Assembly (NCBI GenBank): GCA_019634595.1
Contig: JAHCBC010000005.1
Coordinates: 1-64,000, forward strand
Source of the DNA: Akkermansiaceae bacterium
GTDB taxonomy: Bacteria; Verrucomicrobiota; Verrucomicrobiia; Verrucomicrobiales; Akkermansiaceae
Direction of reading: 5' to 3'
Length of the DNA stretch: 64,000 bases
Shown: in pieces, positions 16,239-26,600 of the stretch
Layout of the letters: each line of letters opens with the position of its first letter
How positions within the stretch are numbered: position 1 is the first letter of the stretch
The notes under the pieces: model-generated
The model's database searches: none
What the model was told of the DNA's origin: nothing
What the model saw: the letters and a program-made list of their open reading frames with translations, nothing else
Made by a program: the position numbers and the translations under genes

Positions 16239-17120
16239 TCAATCCCCGTCTCCGTATGGCTCGATGTGGGTGACGACGTCCGTCACCTGAGGGAAGTCGC
16301 GGCAGATGGAGTCCTTCACTTCATGGGCGATCTGGTGGCTTCTCACCACGGTCATGTCGGGGTCCACCTCGATGTGGATGTCCATGAAGTAGCCGAGGCC
16401 CATTTTTTTCATGCGCAGCTTCTCGATGCCCATGACCTCGGGGACGGCGGCGGCGGCGGACCGCACCTGCTCCAGGAGTTGCACGGAGGGCGCTCCGTCG
16501 AGGTTTTCATGGAGGGCGGTGCGCAGGAGAAGGATGCCGTTGAAGACGATGACGGTGCAGCCGACGAGTGCGCCGATGTCGTCCGCTTTCTCGAAGCCGG
16601 GACCACCGATGAGCGCGACGAGGATGCCGACGAACGCGGCGGCGGAGGTGATGGCGTCCGCGCGGTGGTGCCAGGCGTCCCCCTTCAGCGCGGTGCTTTC
16701 GGTTTCCTCGCTCTTTTTCAGGGCATGGCGGGACAGAAGTTCCTTCGTGATGATGACGACGACCAGGACGGGCAGTGTGAACCAGGCGGGCGGCTCATGC
16801 CGGTGGATGATGTTCCCCACGCTTTGCCAGATGATGACGCCACCGGCGGCCAGCAGGGAGACGGCGGAAAACAACGCGCCGAGCTGCTCCGCTTTTCCGA
16901 GGCCGTAGGGGTATTTCTCGCTGGGCGGGCGGTGCGCCACCTTCAGCGAGCACCAGACGACGAGGGAGGAAAAGAGGTCGTTGAGGGACTCGATGCCATC
17001 CGCGATGAGGGCGTAGGAATTCCCCACCACCCCGGTGACGATTTTCACCAGCGCGAGCACGGCGTTCACTGCCATGCTTTTCACGACCGTCCGCGCGGCG
17101 ATGTTTTCCTGCCCGGTCAT
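16239..17120 (-). CDS. Cation diffusion facilitator family transporter
   Basis: A 293-residue inner-membrane divalent-cation exporter. I start it at 17120 (MTGQENIAARTVVKS); the frame is open 163 codons further up, but that part is Arg-rich and antisense to other DNA. Six membrane helices fill residues 14-200. The predicted metal site combines E44-x3-D48 in helix 2 (ADGIESLND) with H151-x3-D155 in helix 5 (WHHRAD); many zinc CDFs have Asp or His at the first position, so Glu here may shift specificity. A cytoplasmic C-terminal domain (MGIEKLRMKKMGLGYFMDIHIEVDPDM) matches the CDF dimerisation domain. These proteins exchange Zn2+, Fe2+, Mn2+ or Co2+ for protons. The two His-rich exported proteins upstream hint at a shared metal role. 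Confidence 0.92.
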   Translation of the reverse strand: MTGQENIAARTVVKSMAVNAVLALVKIVTGVVGNSYALIADGIESLNDLFSSLVVWCSLKVAHRPPSEKYPYGLGKAEQLGALFSAVSLLAAGGVIIWQSVGNIIHRHEPPAWFTLPVLVVVIITKELLSRHALKKSEETESTALKGDAWHHRADAITSAAAFVGILVALIGGPGFEKADDIGALVGCTVIVFNGILLLRTALHENLDGAPSVQLLEQVRSAAAAVPEVMGIEKLRMKKMGLGYFMDIHIEVDPDMTVVRSHQIAHEVKDSICRDFPQVTDVVTHIEPYGDGD

Positions 17121-17218
17121 GCTTGCCGGGGAAAGGGTGGGATCTCCCGCCGGTCCGTTCAACGTGAAATGGCGATGGGGGGGATTTTTCCGGACCGGTT
17201 GTCCGGAGAGGGGCGTGG

Positions 17219-17324
17219 GGGCGGAACCGGTGAGACTTCCGGCTGGGGGGATGTCCATGCAGGACCAGGAAGCGGTTTGCCGGTGGCGAATCCACCCCGC
17301 CGAACCTCTCACGAGGTCCGCTGC
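17219..17324. repeat. Family-B composite repeat, copy 2
   Basis: The left palindrome region GTGAGACTTCCGGC and the right CCGCCGAACCTCTCACGAGG match the ends of the other family-B units, here with the left arm degenerate. It lies between the 5' end of the CDF gene and the 3' end of the acetylesterase gene. Confidence 0.65.
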
Positions 17325-17361
17325 GGGAAAGAGGCCGCCACCGCTGGCTGATTTCTCCGCC

Positions 17362-19350
17362 TTACTTCTGCGGGCCGTAGGCTTCGATCTCGGAAAGGAA
17401 CGCGAAGGTGTTCCCGAAGTCATCCTGTGCCGCGTGGTTGGCGATGAAGGTTGCGCGGATGTAGCGGGCTTTCTTCGGTGCGAAGCGGGCTTCCGCTTTC
17501 GCCGCCTTCTTCGGCGGGAAATCATTGCGACCCACCTCGGTGAAGTTCGCGCCGTCCTCACTGACAGAGACGGCGACGGTCTTGGTGGCGCCGATGGATG
17601 GAGTGCCATAGATCACCGCCTGGATGTCCTGCACCGAGCCGAGATCCACCGTGACGGTTTTCGGGAAGGTGGCGGAAGCGTCCGTGGCATAGGCGGTGGG
17701 GGCATGGGTGCCCCAGTTGCCGTCCGTGAGGCCCAGGTCCCAGCCATAGGTGTTCGGGTGGCTGGATTTGTGCGGCTTGCCCTTCAGCAGATTGATGCCG
17801 AGGGACGGGTCAACGGGGTAGTGGGTGTAAAAGGCGCCTGCGGGCAGGCCTTCCTTGTTCATCAGGTTCGGTGAGGCGACCTGGGACCAGGCGAAGCGGA
17901 CGCGGTCCGGCTTGGCGACGGCGGGATTGCTGACGAGCAGGGTCTTGCCATCGGCGGAGATGGTCGCCTCCGCGGGCTGGAACTGGGCGTCGGCTCCGGC
18001 GATCTCGAAAAGCGTGGGTGCTTTCCCATCACGGGTGGCCAGACCGCCGCCGGTGTGGTCGAAGGAAATCTCGATGCCCTTTTCCGTCACCTTGTAGCCT
18101 TTGAACAACGGCCCGGAGTGGACGAGGTCCTTCTTGCCATAGGTGTCCGCCATCGCCCACAGGAACAGGCGGCGGGCGACCTCCATCTTCTCCTGCGGGT
18201 GGATGTCCTTCGGATTGCCGATGTCGTTGGTCACGGCCATGCCGGAGTGGGGGACTTTGAGGAATGCCTGCTGCGCCCACCAGAACTGCGGGATGACCTT
18301 GTCCGCGCCCTCGTTGTAGAAGAAAGGGGCGAGCTGCACATAAAGGAACGGCGCGTCCGGCGCGCGGAACTGCTTCCGCCATCCGGCGAGCAGGGCTTCC
18401 TGCTTCAGCGTGTAGGCCATGCCTTCGCCGGAGTTCGACTCGCCCTGGTACCAGAGGAAGCCGCGGAGCGCATAGGGGACCAGGGGATGGATCATCGCCT
18501 GGTAGGTGCCGGTCTCCGCGCCGGATCCCGCCTTCAGCAGTTCCGGTCCCACGGGCATGTCGGGGACGGGAAATCCGCCGTCGATGGCTTTCTGCGCCTC
18601 ATCACTCCAGGTGCGCACATCACCGACGTATTTTTTGAAAGCGTTGTCATATTCCGGGAAGCCGGGCTGCTTTTTGATCCGCTGTTCGTAAAGACCGGCG
18701 AGATCCGGCACCTCTTTGAGGCCTTCATCCGCCCACCATGGCTCGATCCGGGAACCGCCCCATGAACTGTGGATGATGCCGACCGGAACCTTGAGTTCCT
18801 CCGTCAGGAACTTGCCGAAGAAATAACCGACCGCCGAGAAATGGGTCGCGGTCTGGGGCGTCGCCTCCGTCCACTTCGCATCCACGGTTTCCTGGCGCTT
18901 GTTGCTGACCTTCTTCGGAACCTGGAACAGGCGGAGCAGGGGGACGGGGGCCTTCGCCGCCTCCGCCTTGTTTTCCGGGGTGGTGTTGTTGACGGTCCAC
19001 TCCATGTTGGACTGGCCGCTGCCGAGCCATACTTCACCGACGAGGATGTTTTTCACCTCCTTCGGCGGCAGGCCTGCCTCGGTCACACCGAGCGGCCGCC
19101 CTTCCGCGCTGGTTGCCAGGGGATCGAGCGCAACCTGCCACCTGCCGCTGGCGTCCGCCGTGGTGCTTTTGGTCTGCCCGGCGAAGGTGACGGTGATTTC
19201 CTTTCCCGGAGCTGCCTTGCCCCAGACCGGGGCCGGCTTTTCACGTTGGAGCACCGCGCCATCCTGGAACAACGGGGCGAGGGTGATCTCGGCGGAAGCG
19301 AACGAGGCGGAAAGGAGGACGGCAAGCCCCCACGGAATGGATTTTGGCAT
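17362..19350 (-). CDS. Sialate O-acetylesterase-like SGNH hydrolase
   Basis: An exported enzyme of 662 residues, started at 19350 so that it begins with signal peptide MPKSIPWGLAVLLSASFASA. The family removes O-acetyl groups from sialic acids or other acetylated glycans. Visible SGNH features: GEVWLGSGQSNMEW with likely nucleophile S114, FLWYQGESNS (block with Gly/Asn-type oxyanion residues), and NDIGNPKDIHPQEK with the Asp-x2-His pair. The N-terminal FQDGAVLQREKP and PVWGKAAPG are typical of this family. The last ~130 residues (SATFPKTVTVDLGSVQDIQ ... ARYIRATF) look like a discoidin (F5/8 type C) carbohydrate-binding module. Likely periplasmic or secreted, acting on acetylated polysaccharide. 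Confidence 0.9.
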   Translation of the reverse strand: MPKSIPWGLAVLLSASFASAEITLAPLFQDGAVLQREKPAPVWGKAAPGKEITVTFAGQTKSTTADASGRWQVALDPLATSAEGRPLGVTEAGLPPKEVKNILVGEVWLGSGQSNMEWTVNNTTPENKAEAAKAPVPLLRLFQVPKKVSNKRQETVDAKWTEATPQTATHFSAVGYFFGKFLTEELKVPVGIIHSSWGGSRIEPWWADEGLKEVPDLAGLYEQRIKKQPGFPEYDNAFKKYVGDVRTWSDEAQKAIDGGFPVPDMPVGPELLKAGSGAETGTYQAMIHPLVPYALRGFLWYQGESNSGEGMAYTLKQEALLAGWRKQFRAPDAPFLYVQLAPFFYNEGADKVIPQFWWAQQAFLKVPHSGMAVTNDIGNPKDIHPQEKMEVARRLFLWAMADTYGKKDLVHSGPLFKGYKVTEKGIEISFDHTGGGLATRDGKAPTLFEIAGADAQFQPAEATISADGKTLLVSNPAVAKPDRVRFAWSQVASPNLMNKEGLPAGAFYTHYPVDPSLGINLLKGKPHKSSHPNTYGWDLGLTDGNWGTHAPTAYATDASATFPKTVTVDLGSVQDIQAVIYGTPSIGATKTVAVSVSEDGANFTEVGRNDFPPKKAAKAEARFAPKKARYIRATFIANHAAQDDFGNTFAFLSEIEAYGPQK

Positions 19351-19740
19351 AGGATCGGAATACGGAAGCCGGACGGATGATCCAGCAGGAAATATCTCCG
19401 TCCTCCGCTGGGCGGGCAGGCCTCCGCGCGGGAGGGACGGACCTGCCATGAGCAGATCCGTCCCTGACACACACACTTACACGAAATCCTGCCGCCCGGT
19501 TGTGGTCATCCACGGGCAGTCCGGGGAAACTCTAACAGATGATAGGGCGGGGATAACCCACGCGATCCCGTGGGGTGGTGCATGATGTGGGAGTGGGTGT
19601 CCGCCGCTTGGTCGGGCGATCTGCTCCGGTCGGATTGCGGAATCTTCCCATGCAGGGAACCCGGGGCGCGGGACGAATGGTGCAAGTCCTTCAAAAAAAG
19701 GCTCCTGCATCTTTGGTCTGGCATCTGCGGAATCGTGGAT
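19351..19740. other. 390-base gap without a supported gene
   Basis: Contains the presumed promoter region of the acetylesterase on the minus strand and the lead-in to a 42-residue membrane protein on the plus strand. A short AC run (CTGACACACACACTTACAC) lies near 19470. The only open frames are short and lack features. No RNA motif was recognised. Confidence 0.5.
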
Positions 19741-19869
19741 ATGAACGAAAACCGTCCAAACCAGCCTGCGAAGCATCCCGAGAAAACCGGCGTCACCCTT
19801 TTCCTGATGGTTGGAGGCTTCCTCCTCCTCATCATGATCCTCGGGTGGATGATTGTGGCCAGCCGGTGA
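19741..19869 (+). CDS. Small single-pass membrane protein
   Basis: A 42-residue protein, MNENRPNQPAKHPEK followed by one strong transmembrane helix (VTLFLMVGGFLLLIMILGWM) and a short basic end, VASR. Too short for domain assignment, but the clean hydrophilic-hydrophobic layout argues for a real small membrane protein. No family recognised. Confidence 0.55.
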   Translation: MNENRPNQPAKHPEKTGVTLFLMVGGFLLLIMILGWMIVASR

Positions 19870-19992
19870 TTCCCGCCGGATCACCGGGCTTGTGAGACAG
19901 TTGAATCGCACGGAATGAGGCCGGACCGGCCGCCTTGCGGTGGTGGTTGCGTTCGCAGTCAACAGCGCGATGTAGATTCTTTAATCGGATAC

Positions 19993-20020
19993 TTGACTAA
20001 AGGTAGTATTCTGGTATGGT
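19993..20020 (+). promoter_or_regulatory. Candidate sigma-70 type promoter for the LamG/pseudopilin operon
   Basis: TTGACT at 19993-19998, a 16-base spacer, then TATGGT at 20015-20020 preceded by TGG, an extended -10 element. The local sequence (TTAATCGGATACTTGACTAA) is the most AT-rich stretch before the operon. A start near 20027 would give a leader of about 234 bases. Inferred from sequence only. Confidence 0.4.
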
Positions 20021-20026
20021 TTTCCC

Positions 20027-20260
20027 GCCGGAAGGTTTTGCACGTCCCCGAGGACGAGAACTCCTTCCCGGTCACCGAGCTTGAGGAAGCAGGGGACCGG
20101 CCGATGGCGGTCCACGGTCTGGTCGGACCGGCAGGTGGAAAGACCCGAGAAGGGATTTCCCGGGAAGTGATGGGGTAAGGCGACGTGGCCAGCCCGTTGG
20201 AATGAAGCAAGCCGCATCCGGCTCAACGCGCCTTTATACCCTACCAATTTATCTATTTGC
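20027..20260 (+). other. Long structured 5' leader of the LamG/pseudopilin operon
   Basis: The bases between the candidate promoter and the LamG gene hold no convincing gene but several hairpins, for example GGTCC...GGACC (about 20109-20130) and CCCGAGAA-GGGAT-TTCCCGGG (about 20143-20164). I compared it by eye with common riboswitch cores and found no match. Confidence 0.35.
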
Positions 20261-23200
20261 ATGAAGAAGCATCGATTTGTCTATCTGGCCGCCACATTTG
20301 CCATGGGCTGGTCCGTCCCGGCATCCGCCGAGATCCTTGTGGGCCTGGAGGCGGGGACCGCTCTTTATGACAGCCAGCAGAAGGACATCGTCAGCGATGG
20401 AAATGTCCAGCCGCCCGACAATCCATCCGGTGTGCCGGTGATCGACAATGCGGGAGAGCATCCCCATTCCTCCGGCTTCACTTTCAATGTCAGCTTCACC
20501 CCGGCTGCCTCCGATCTCACGGGAACGAAGACCCTGATCGAAATCGGGGGAAACTCCAGCGGCTCCGGCCTTTACCTGATCGGCGGTGTGCCGACGTTGC
20601 TGAGCAAGCAGGGTGCCCAAGCGACCACCCATCCTGAAAGCCTGAATGACGCCACGCTCCCCAGCATCGCCCTGCAGAGCGCGATCGGCGTGCTGGAGGC
20701 CGGGGTCAGCTACTCTTTCTCCGCCTCATGGAACCATGCCGGAACCCTCGAACTCCGGGTGAAACAGGATGGGCAGGTTGATGACATCTTCGATCCGTTC
20801 GTGATCACGGGCCTTCCGGGCAACTGGTCCGGCAACGATACCCTCAGTGTCAAAACACTGAACACGGGCAACGCGGGAGGGTTGGCGCGGGACACCACCA
20901 ACGCCATCGATCCGCGTTTCAATACGAACGCGGCGCAGGTCACCAGCTTCGCCGGGGTGGTCCACCGCGCGGTGTTCTGGAATGCCAGCGATGTGACGCC
21001 CGCCGTCCTTTCGGAACCGGAGATCAAAGGATTCACCATCACCCGCCTGCCATCCGCCGGAAAGCTGAGGTTCCACTGGAACATTTCCGAAGGCGGGCTG
21101 CCGAATCCGACGACGGCGGAGATCCGTGAGGGGGAGACCCCGGGCGGGGTCCTGCTGCACACCATCCCGGAAGGGTCGCTGGTGGGATTCGTTGACCTGG
21201 AGACGACCGCTCCGGGTTTCATCCTCACCGCCACCAATGCCACCGGAACCGTCCAGGCGGCTGCGGCCCCGCAGGCGGAGACCGCCCACTCCGCTGTCGT
21301 CCGTGGATCGAATCCGCTGGCGTGGTACCGGTTCAACGAGGCCGCCGGTTCGAGGCACCTGGTGGACTCCGCGGAGAACGCCATCCCCAACAACGGAACC
21401 GTGCGGGGTGAAACCATCGCGGGCGGGACCGGGATCATCGACGGATCGGGTGTGTTCGCGGGAAGCACCACGGTGCTGAACCGCCAGATCCTCAACCCCG
21501 GGCTGGTGGACGCGGAGGTGCCGAAGGGATTCTCTGTCGAACTCATCGTGAAGCATTACTCCGCCGCGACGATCGACAACGTGATCATCTCGCAGCAGGA
21601 CATCAACGGGACCGGGCGCCAGATCATTTCGGTGAGGCCGGACGGCACGCTTTTCTCCGTGCTGGGCGGAACCGGGCATGACTCCGCCGCGAAGCTGGTG
21701 CCGGACTCCTGGAACCATGTGGTGTTCGTCGTTGATCCGGACCGCGGGCAGTTCCGCTGGTATCTGAACGGAAAGCTGGCGGACACCATCACCCCGTCCG
21801 GCGGCATCACGCTGGAAGGCACGGAGGGTGGATGGGTCATCGGCTCCGCGAAAAACCTGACCGGCAATCTTTTCAAGGGAGCCATCGATGAGGTGGCGGT
21901 CTTCCGTGATCTGCTGGATGATCCGGACCGGGATGGCGATCCCGCGGACTCCCGCATCTCCTCCCACCACCAGGCGTGGTACCAGCTCACGAAAGGCATC
22001 CTCTTCTTCAAAGGTACGGCTTCCACCGTAGTCACGGGCACGCCGCTGGACCTGCTGGCCCTGGTCGGTGCGGACGTGACTTCCGTCACCATCGACAACG
22101 GCATCGGCACCGTCCCCATCGATGCGGACCGCAACGCGAACGTCCTGGCCGTCCTGCCCACCGCATCCGCCACCTACACGCTCACCGCGACGGGGACGGG
22201 AGGGGTCACCTACACCGCTTCTTTCGATCTCACCTACAACCAGCTCACGGCACCCGTGATCCTCGGCTTCGAAGCGACATCGCTGCCGTCCCCGGATGGG
22301 GTGGAGCCTGACAAGGTCCGGCTGCACTGGGCGGCGACCGCGGGGGACTTTCCGACGGCGGTCGAAGGGCGGCTCACCTATGGAGCCGAGGGGCTGCTGG
22401 AGTTCACCGACCTGCGCGGCTTCCGCGACATCCCGGCGGCGGAGGCGACCGATCTCAAACTCCGGTTCACCAACGTGATCGGCTCGGACGAACTCGAAGC
22501 CGCTCCACCCGCGCCGGACACCGCCCACTCCGCGGTGATCCGCGCCGCGAATCCCGTGGCCTGGTATCGCTTCAATGAAAGTGTTTCCTCCGGCCTGGTC
22601 GTGGACTCCGCCGGAAGGGGCGCCCCCCACGATGGTGTTCTCCGCAACCACATCGCGGTGAATCTGGGAGCCAGAGGGTTCCTTGATGGCGCAGGCACGT
22701 TCAGCGCCGCCGGCGCGATCCTCACGGACCGGATCATCGATCCAAATGATGAGGCTCTCGTCGGGTTCACCGTCGAGGCGATCATCGAGACGAACCCTGG
22801 CAACGGCACCGCCAACCGGGTGCTCGTCTCCCAGCAGGACACGCCTCCCTACACCGGCCGCCAGATCCTTTCGGTGGATGATACCGGCACCGTCCGCTCC
22901 AATGTTGGTGGCGGGACGACGATTTCCTCCACTGGAAAGGTTCCCGCTCGTGCATGGAGCCATCTCGTGGGCGTGGTGGATCTCGATGTGAACCTCGTGA
23001 GCTGGTACATCGACGGCCAGCCTGCCGGAACCGGCAAACCGGAGAAGTTCTTCGAACCTTCGCAGGGTGCCTGGGTCATCGGCTCGGCAAAGGGTCTCGA
23101 CGGCAGCTTCTGGCGGGGGAAGATCGACGATCTCATCATCTATGACCGGATCCTGGATGAGAGCGAAATCCTGGCGCACCGGAATGCTTGGTGGAACCGC

Positions 23201-23677
23201 ACCACCGGTCTCCTCCATTCATCCATTTCCAGCACGGCCATCAATGCCGGGGAGAGCGCCCAGTTGGCCTTGAGGGTGGGCAAGGACATCACCTCCGTCA
23301 CCATCGACAACGGCGTCGGTGTGGTGGCCACCACGGATGGAAACGCCGTGGTTTCCCTCACCCCGGGCGTCACCACGACCTACACCATCACGCTCGATGG
23401 TCCGAACGGGCCGGTGACCACAACCTACACCATCACCGTCACCGGCGGGACGGTCCCGCTGGAGATCGTGTCCCATCGCATCGAGGGCGGATCTTTCATC
23501 ATCCACTTCCGGGGAGCGCCGTCCACGACCTACGCGGTGAGGGGGTCCACCGATCTCATCTCCTTCGGCACCGACCTCGGAACCTCGGCCACGGATGGGG
23601 AGGGCAACGGGACCGCCACCATCACCATCGATGCCGGGAATCCAGCCGAGTTCTACCGCATCGAGACGGTCAACTGA
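20261..23677 (+). CDS. Secreted LamG-domain protein, two LamG modules
   Basis: An exported protein of 1138 residues with signal peptide MKKHRFVYLAATFAMGW...ASA. An N-terminal concanavalin-like part is followed by two LamG/pentraxin-type modules, each introduced by AVVRGSNPLAWYRFNE (about 350) or AVIRAANPVAWYRFNE (about 760) and ending with GGWVIGSAKNL / GAWVIGSAKGL before ...AIDEVAVFRD / KIDDLIIYDR. After each LamG there is an Ig-like insert with the repeated phrase VTSVTIDNGIG / VTSVTIDNGVG. The C-terminus has the 'STTYAVRGSTDL...GNPAEFYRIE' module common at the ends of verrucomicrobial secreted proteins. LamG modules bind glycans or proteins. First gene of a five-gene run, 20 bases before the pseudopilin. 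Confidence 0.9.
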   Translation: MKKHRFVYLAATFAMGWSVPASAEILVGLEAGTALYDSQQKDIVSDGNVQPPDNPSGVPVIDNAGEHPHSSGFTFNVSFTPAASDLTGTKTLIEIGGNSSGSGLYLIGGVPTLLSKQGAQATTHPESLNDATLPSIALQSAIGVLEAGVSYSFSASWNHAGTLELRVKQDGQVDDIFDPFVITGLPGNWSGNDTLSVKTLNTGNAGGLARDTTNAIDPRFNTNAAQVTSFAGVVHRAVFWNASDVTPAVLSEPEIKGFTITRLPSAGKLRFHWNISEGGLPNPTTAEIREGETPGGVLLHTIPEGSLVGFVDLETTAPGFILTATNATGTVQAAAAPQAETAHSAVVRGSNPLAWYRFNEAAGSRHLVDSAENAIPNNGTVRGETIAGGTGIIDGSGVFAGSTTVLNRQILNPGLVDAEVPKGFSVELIVKHYSAATIDNVIISQQDINGTGRQIISVRPDGTLFSVLGGTGHDSAAKLVPDSWNHVVFVVDPDRGQFRWYLNGKLADTITPSGGITLEGTEGGWVIGSAKNLTGNLFKGAIDEVAVFRDLLDDPDRDGDPADSRISSHHQAWYQLTKGILFFKGTASTVVTGTPLDLLALVGADVTSVTIDNGIGTVPIDADRNANVLAVLPTASATYTLTATGTGGVTYTASFDLTYNQLTAPVILGFEATSLPSPDGVEPDKVRLHWAATAGDFPTAVEGRLTYGAEGLLEFTDLRGFRDIPAAEATDLKLRFTNVIGSDELEAAPPAPDTAHSAVIRAANPVAWYRFNESVSSGLVVDSAGRGAPHDGVLRNHIAVNLGARGFLDGAGTFSAAGAILTDRIIDPNDEALVGFTVEAIIETNPGNGTANRVLVSQQDTPPYTGRQILSVDDTGTVRSNVGGGTTISSTGKVPARAWSHLVGVVDLDVNLVSWYIDGQPAGTGKPEKFFEPSQGAWVIGSAKGLDGSFWRGKIDDLIIYDRILDESEILAHRNAWWNRTTGLLHSSISSTAINAGESAQLALRVGKDITSVTIDNGVGVVATTDGNAVVSLTPGVTTTYTITLDGPNGPVTTTYTITVTGGTVPLEIVSHRIEGGSFIIHFRGAPSTTYAVRGSTDLISFGTDLGTSATDGEGNGTATITIDAGNPAEFYRIETVN

Positions 23678-23697
23678 GAACCATACGGAAAGAAAAG

Positions 23698-26600
23698 ATG
23701 CCATCCACCGTGTACGGAATGAAACCGCGGAAGAAACGTGGCGGGCGGGGATTCTCCCTCGTTGCGACGATCCTGATGCTCTCGCTGCTGATGTTGCTGG
23801 CGCTGGCGATGACCACCCTTTCGGCGGTGACGGTCCGCACCGCGGGGAACGACCGTGAGGTCCAGCGGGCCAGGGCGAACGCACGGCTGGCGCTGCAGAT
23901 GGCCATCGGCGAACTCCAGGTTCTGGCAGGCCAGGACCAGCGGGTGACCGCTCCATCCGGTGGAGAGGGGCAGGATGTCCGCCCCCACCTCACCGGGGTA
24001 TGGGAGGGATGGAAGTGGGACGGTTCAGGGAACGCGCCGGATTGGGAGCGGGAGAAAAAGAGCCGCTTCAAAGGCTGGCTCGTCTCCTCATCGGAGCGTG
24101 ACGCTGCGCGTGACCTTGATTTCGTGAAGGCACCCGCCGGGGGGCGCACGATCCGGCTGGCCCCTCCGGGCGCATCCGGGAAGGACGCGGTGGAAGCGGG
24201 AGTCGTCGAGGTTGCCGGTTCATCGCGCAGGGGCGGTCGGAACGACGGCTTTGCATGGGCGGTCTTCGACCAGTCGCAGAAGATCGATATCTCACTGCCA
24301 GCGGACGAGGGGGAGGGGAAGGACTTCGCCCGCGGCATGGACCGCATGTCCGCCGCCCATGAACCTGGCTATGAAGCGGTGAAGGCGTTCGACTGGAAGC
24401 CGCTCTCCACGCGCAGGGATGAAAGGCGGCGTCTCATTTCCCTGGGCCAGTCACGGCTGATCGGGCTGAAGAAGGAGGACGCTTCCTTCCATGATGCGAC
24501 GGCGGGATCCTTCGGACTGCTCACGGATTCCGTGGACGGTGGATGGAAGAAGGACCTGTCGCAGCTTTTCAAGGACGACGCTCTGCCCGCCAGCCACGCG
24601 GACCGTTTCCTCTACTCCGGAAATGACACCCCCCTGCTGCCGCCTCCGGTCCGGTTCGAAGGGGCGAATCCGTTTCCTTCCCCGGATCCTTCCTGGGCAT
24701 TGCTGCATTCCCACTATCGTTCCTACCGGGATCTTTCCGGAGGAGGGACGCCGTCGCACGCGGTGACCACCGCTTCCGTCGTGGACAGGCCGGATCCGGC
24801 GGCCATCACTTCCTCGGAGCAACTGCTCCGCCAGCCGGCGTTCAACGGGCAGCAGATCGCACCGGTCATCGCAAAGGCGCAGTTCGTCTTCAGCCTGGCA
24901 TTCGGGGTCAACCAGAAGACGCTCGACACCATGTGGGCGAACGGCGGGGCGAGATCCACCCCCGCCAGCCAGCGGGACAACTACATCACCTGGCTGGTGA
25001 TCGATCCGGTCATCACGCTCTGGAATCCTTACAACGTCCCGCTGCAGTTCAGCGGGGCCACCATCGAACTCTACCGCGTGCCGATGGCTTTCCGGCTCTA
25101 CAAGAACGGCACCCGGCTGGCGGAGAACTACACCCGGCTGACGGACGCCCACACGCAGAATGATTTCAAGAACCGGCAGAACCGTTTCTATCTCCTGAAA
25201 CTGCTGCCGGAGAAAGGCCAGTCCAGCCGTGTCCTGCAGCCGGGTGAGCATGTCGTCTTCACCGGCCATGAGTGGACCCTCCATGGCAGCCATCGCTACA
25301 ATCTCCAGGGACTCACCATGAGGCCTGGTTTCCATCCTCCGGCCGGTGCCAGCAGCAGCAAGGACATCGGCGGCGTCACCACCCAGAATCTTTTCGTCAG
25401 CCCCACGGGAGCCAGCACCGGCAAGGACTATGGGAAGACCATCCGCACCGTTGCGGTCAAGGGAGGCGACAAGATCCAGGTGGAGGTGAAGCCGGAGCGC
25501 GCGGGCGCGGATGAACTCACGGAAACCGGGAAGCGCGAGGTGACCGGCTTCCTCAAATACTACGTCGGCATCGGGACCAGGACCCAGCGCCGCTTCATCG
25601 GAGGCATCGAGCTGGACTACGCTGACAAGGAAAAGGAATACCTGCCGGAATTCGGCCGGAATGATCTTCCCACCATCGTGGTCGATCCATCGATCCCGAA
25701 GACATCCCCCGGAAACACCAGCGTGGACCCGGATGAAGCGGGGGCGGATGACGCCATCCGCTGGAAGGAGCCGTTCCTCATCGCTTCCTTCCAGCAGAAG
25801 ACCGAGCGGGATTCGAAATTCCCATCCCGGTCCTGGATCAACAACAATCCGGGAAATCTCTACGCCGTTGGCGGTCTGGACCAGGCGGAGGACTTCTCCC
25901 ACCACCAGTATGAGTTCAAATGGGAGCCGATGACGGACTGGCCGCCGGACAGCCCGACCATCGAGCTGAGCAACGACGGCAACCGCGGGTACGGCGGCTC
26001 CGGAGTCTATTCCCAGAGCGGTTCGGAGTTCGCCTCCTTTTCCTCGCTCCCGCTGGAACCCGCGCTCTCGCTGGGGCAGTTCACCCACGCGCCGCTCAAT
26101 GTGGGCGGGCAGCTTCCCCTGGTGGCCCATCCTTTCGGGAACTCCTTCGCACCGGCCCTGATCCCGGCTGACCAGGTCACGGAGGTGGCTGGAAGCAGGA
26201 CTTATCTCGACCATTCCTATTTCGCCAACAACGCCCTGCTGGATTCCCACTTCCTTTCGGGCGCCGTGGATCACCCCGCACGCCATGGCAGCCCCGCGCT
26301 GCGGAGGGAGTCGCTGCTCACGGAGTTCTTGGCCGGCAGGGAGCCTCTGCCGAACCTCCGCTTCGAACCCTACACAGGGCGTGAAACCCCGTCCGCCATC
26401 ACCGACCGCCTCCTGGCCGACAAGGAAGCCCACGACCACATCGCCGCGAACCTGCTCGTGAAGGGGGCTTTCAACGTGAACTCCACCAGCATCGCGGCAT
26501 GGCAGGCGTTGCTAGCCTCGAACTTCAATGCCCCGGTGCCCCTTTCGGGCGGTGACATCGCGGGCGGTGACGGCGTGCCGGTGTCCCGCAACGTGCCATC

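Noticed and set aside
20027..20260. Known riboswitch (cobalamin, cyclic-di-GMP, SAM types)
   Set aside because: Hairpins are present but I found none of the conserved core sequences of these classes.
20726..23218. 830-codon open frame on the minus strand
   Set aside because: Antisense to the LamG protein; no domain, and Arg/Gly/Asp-rich composition from codon bias.
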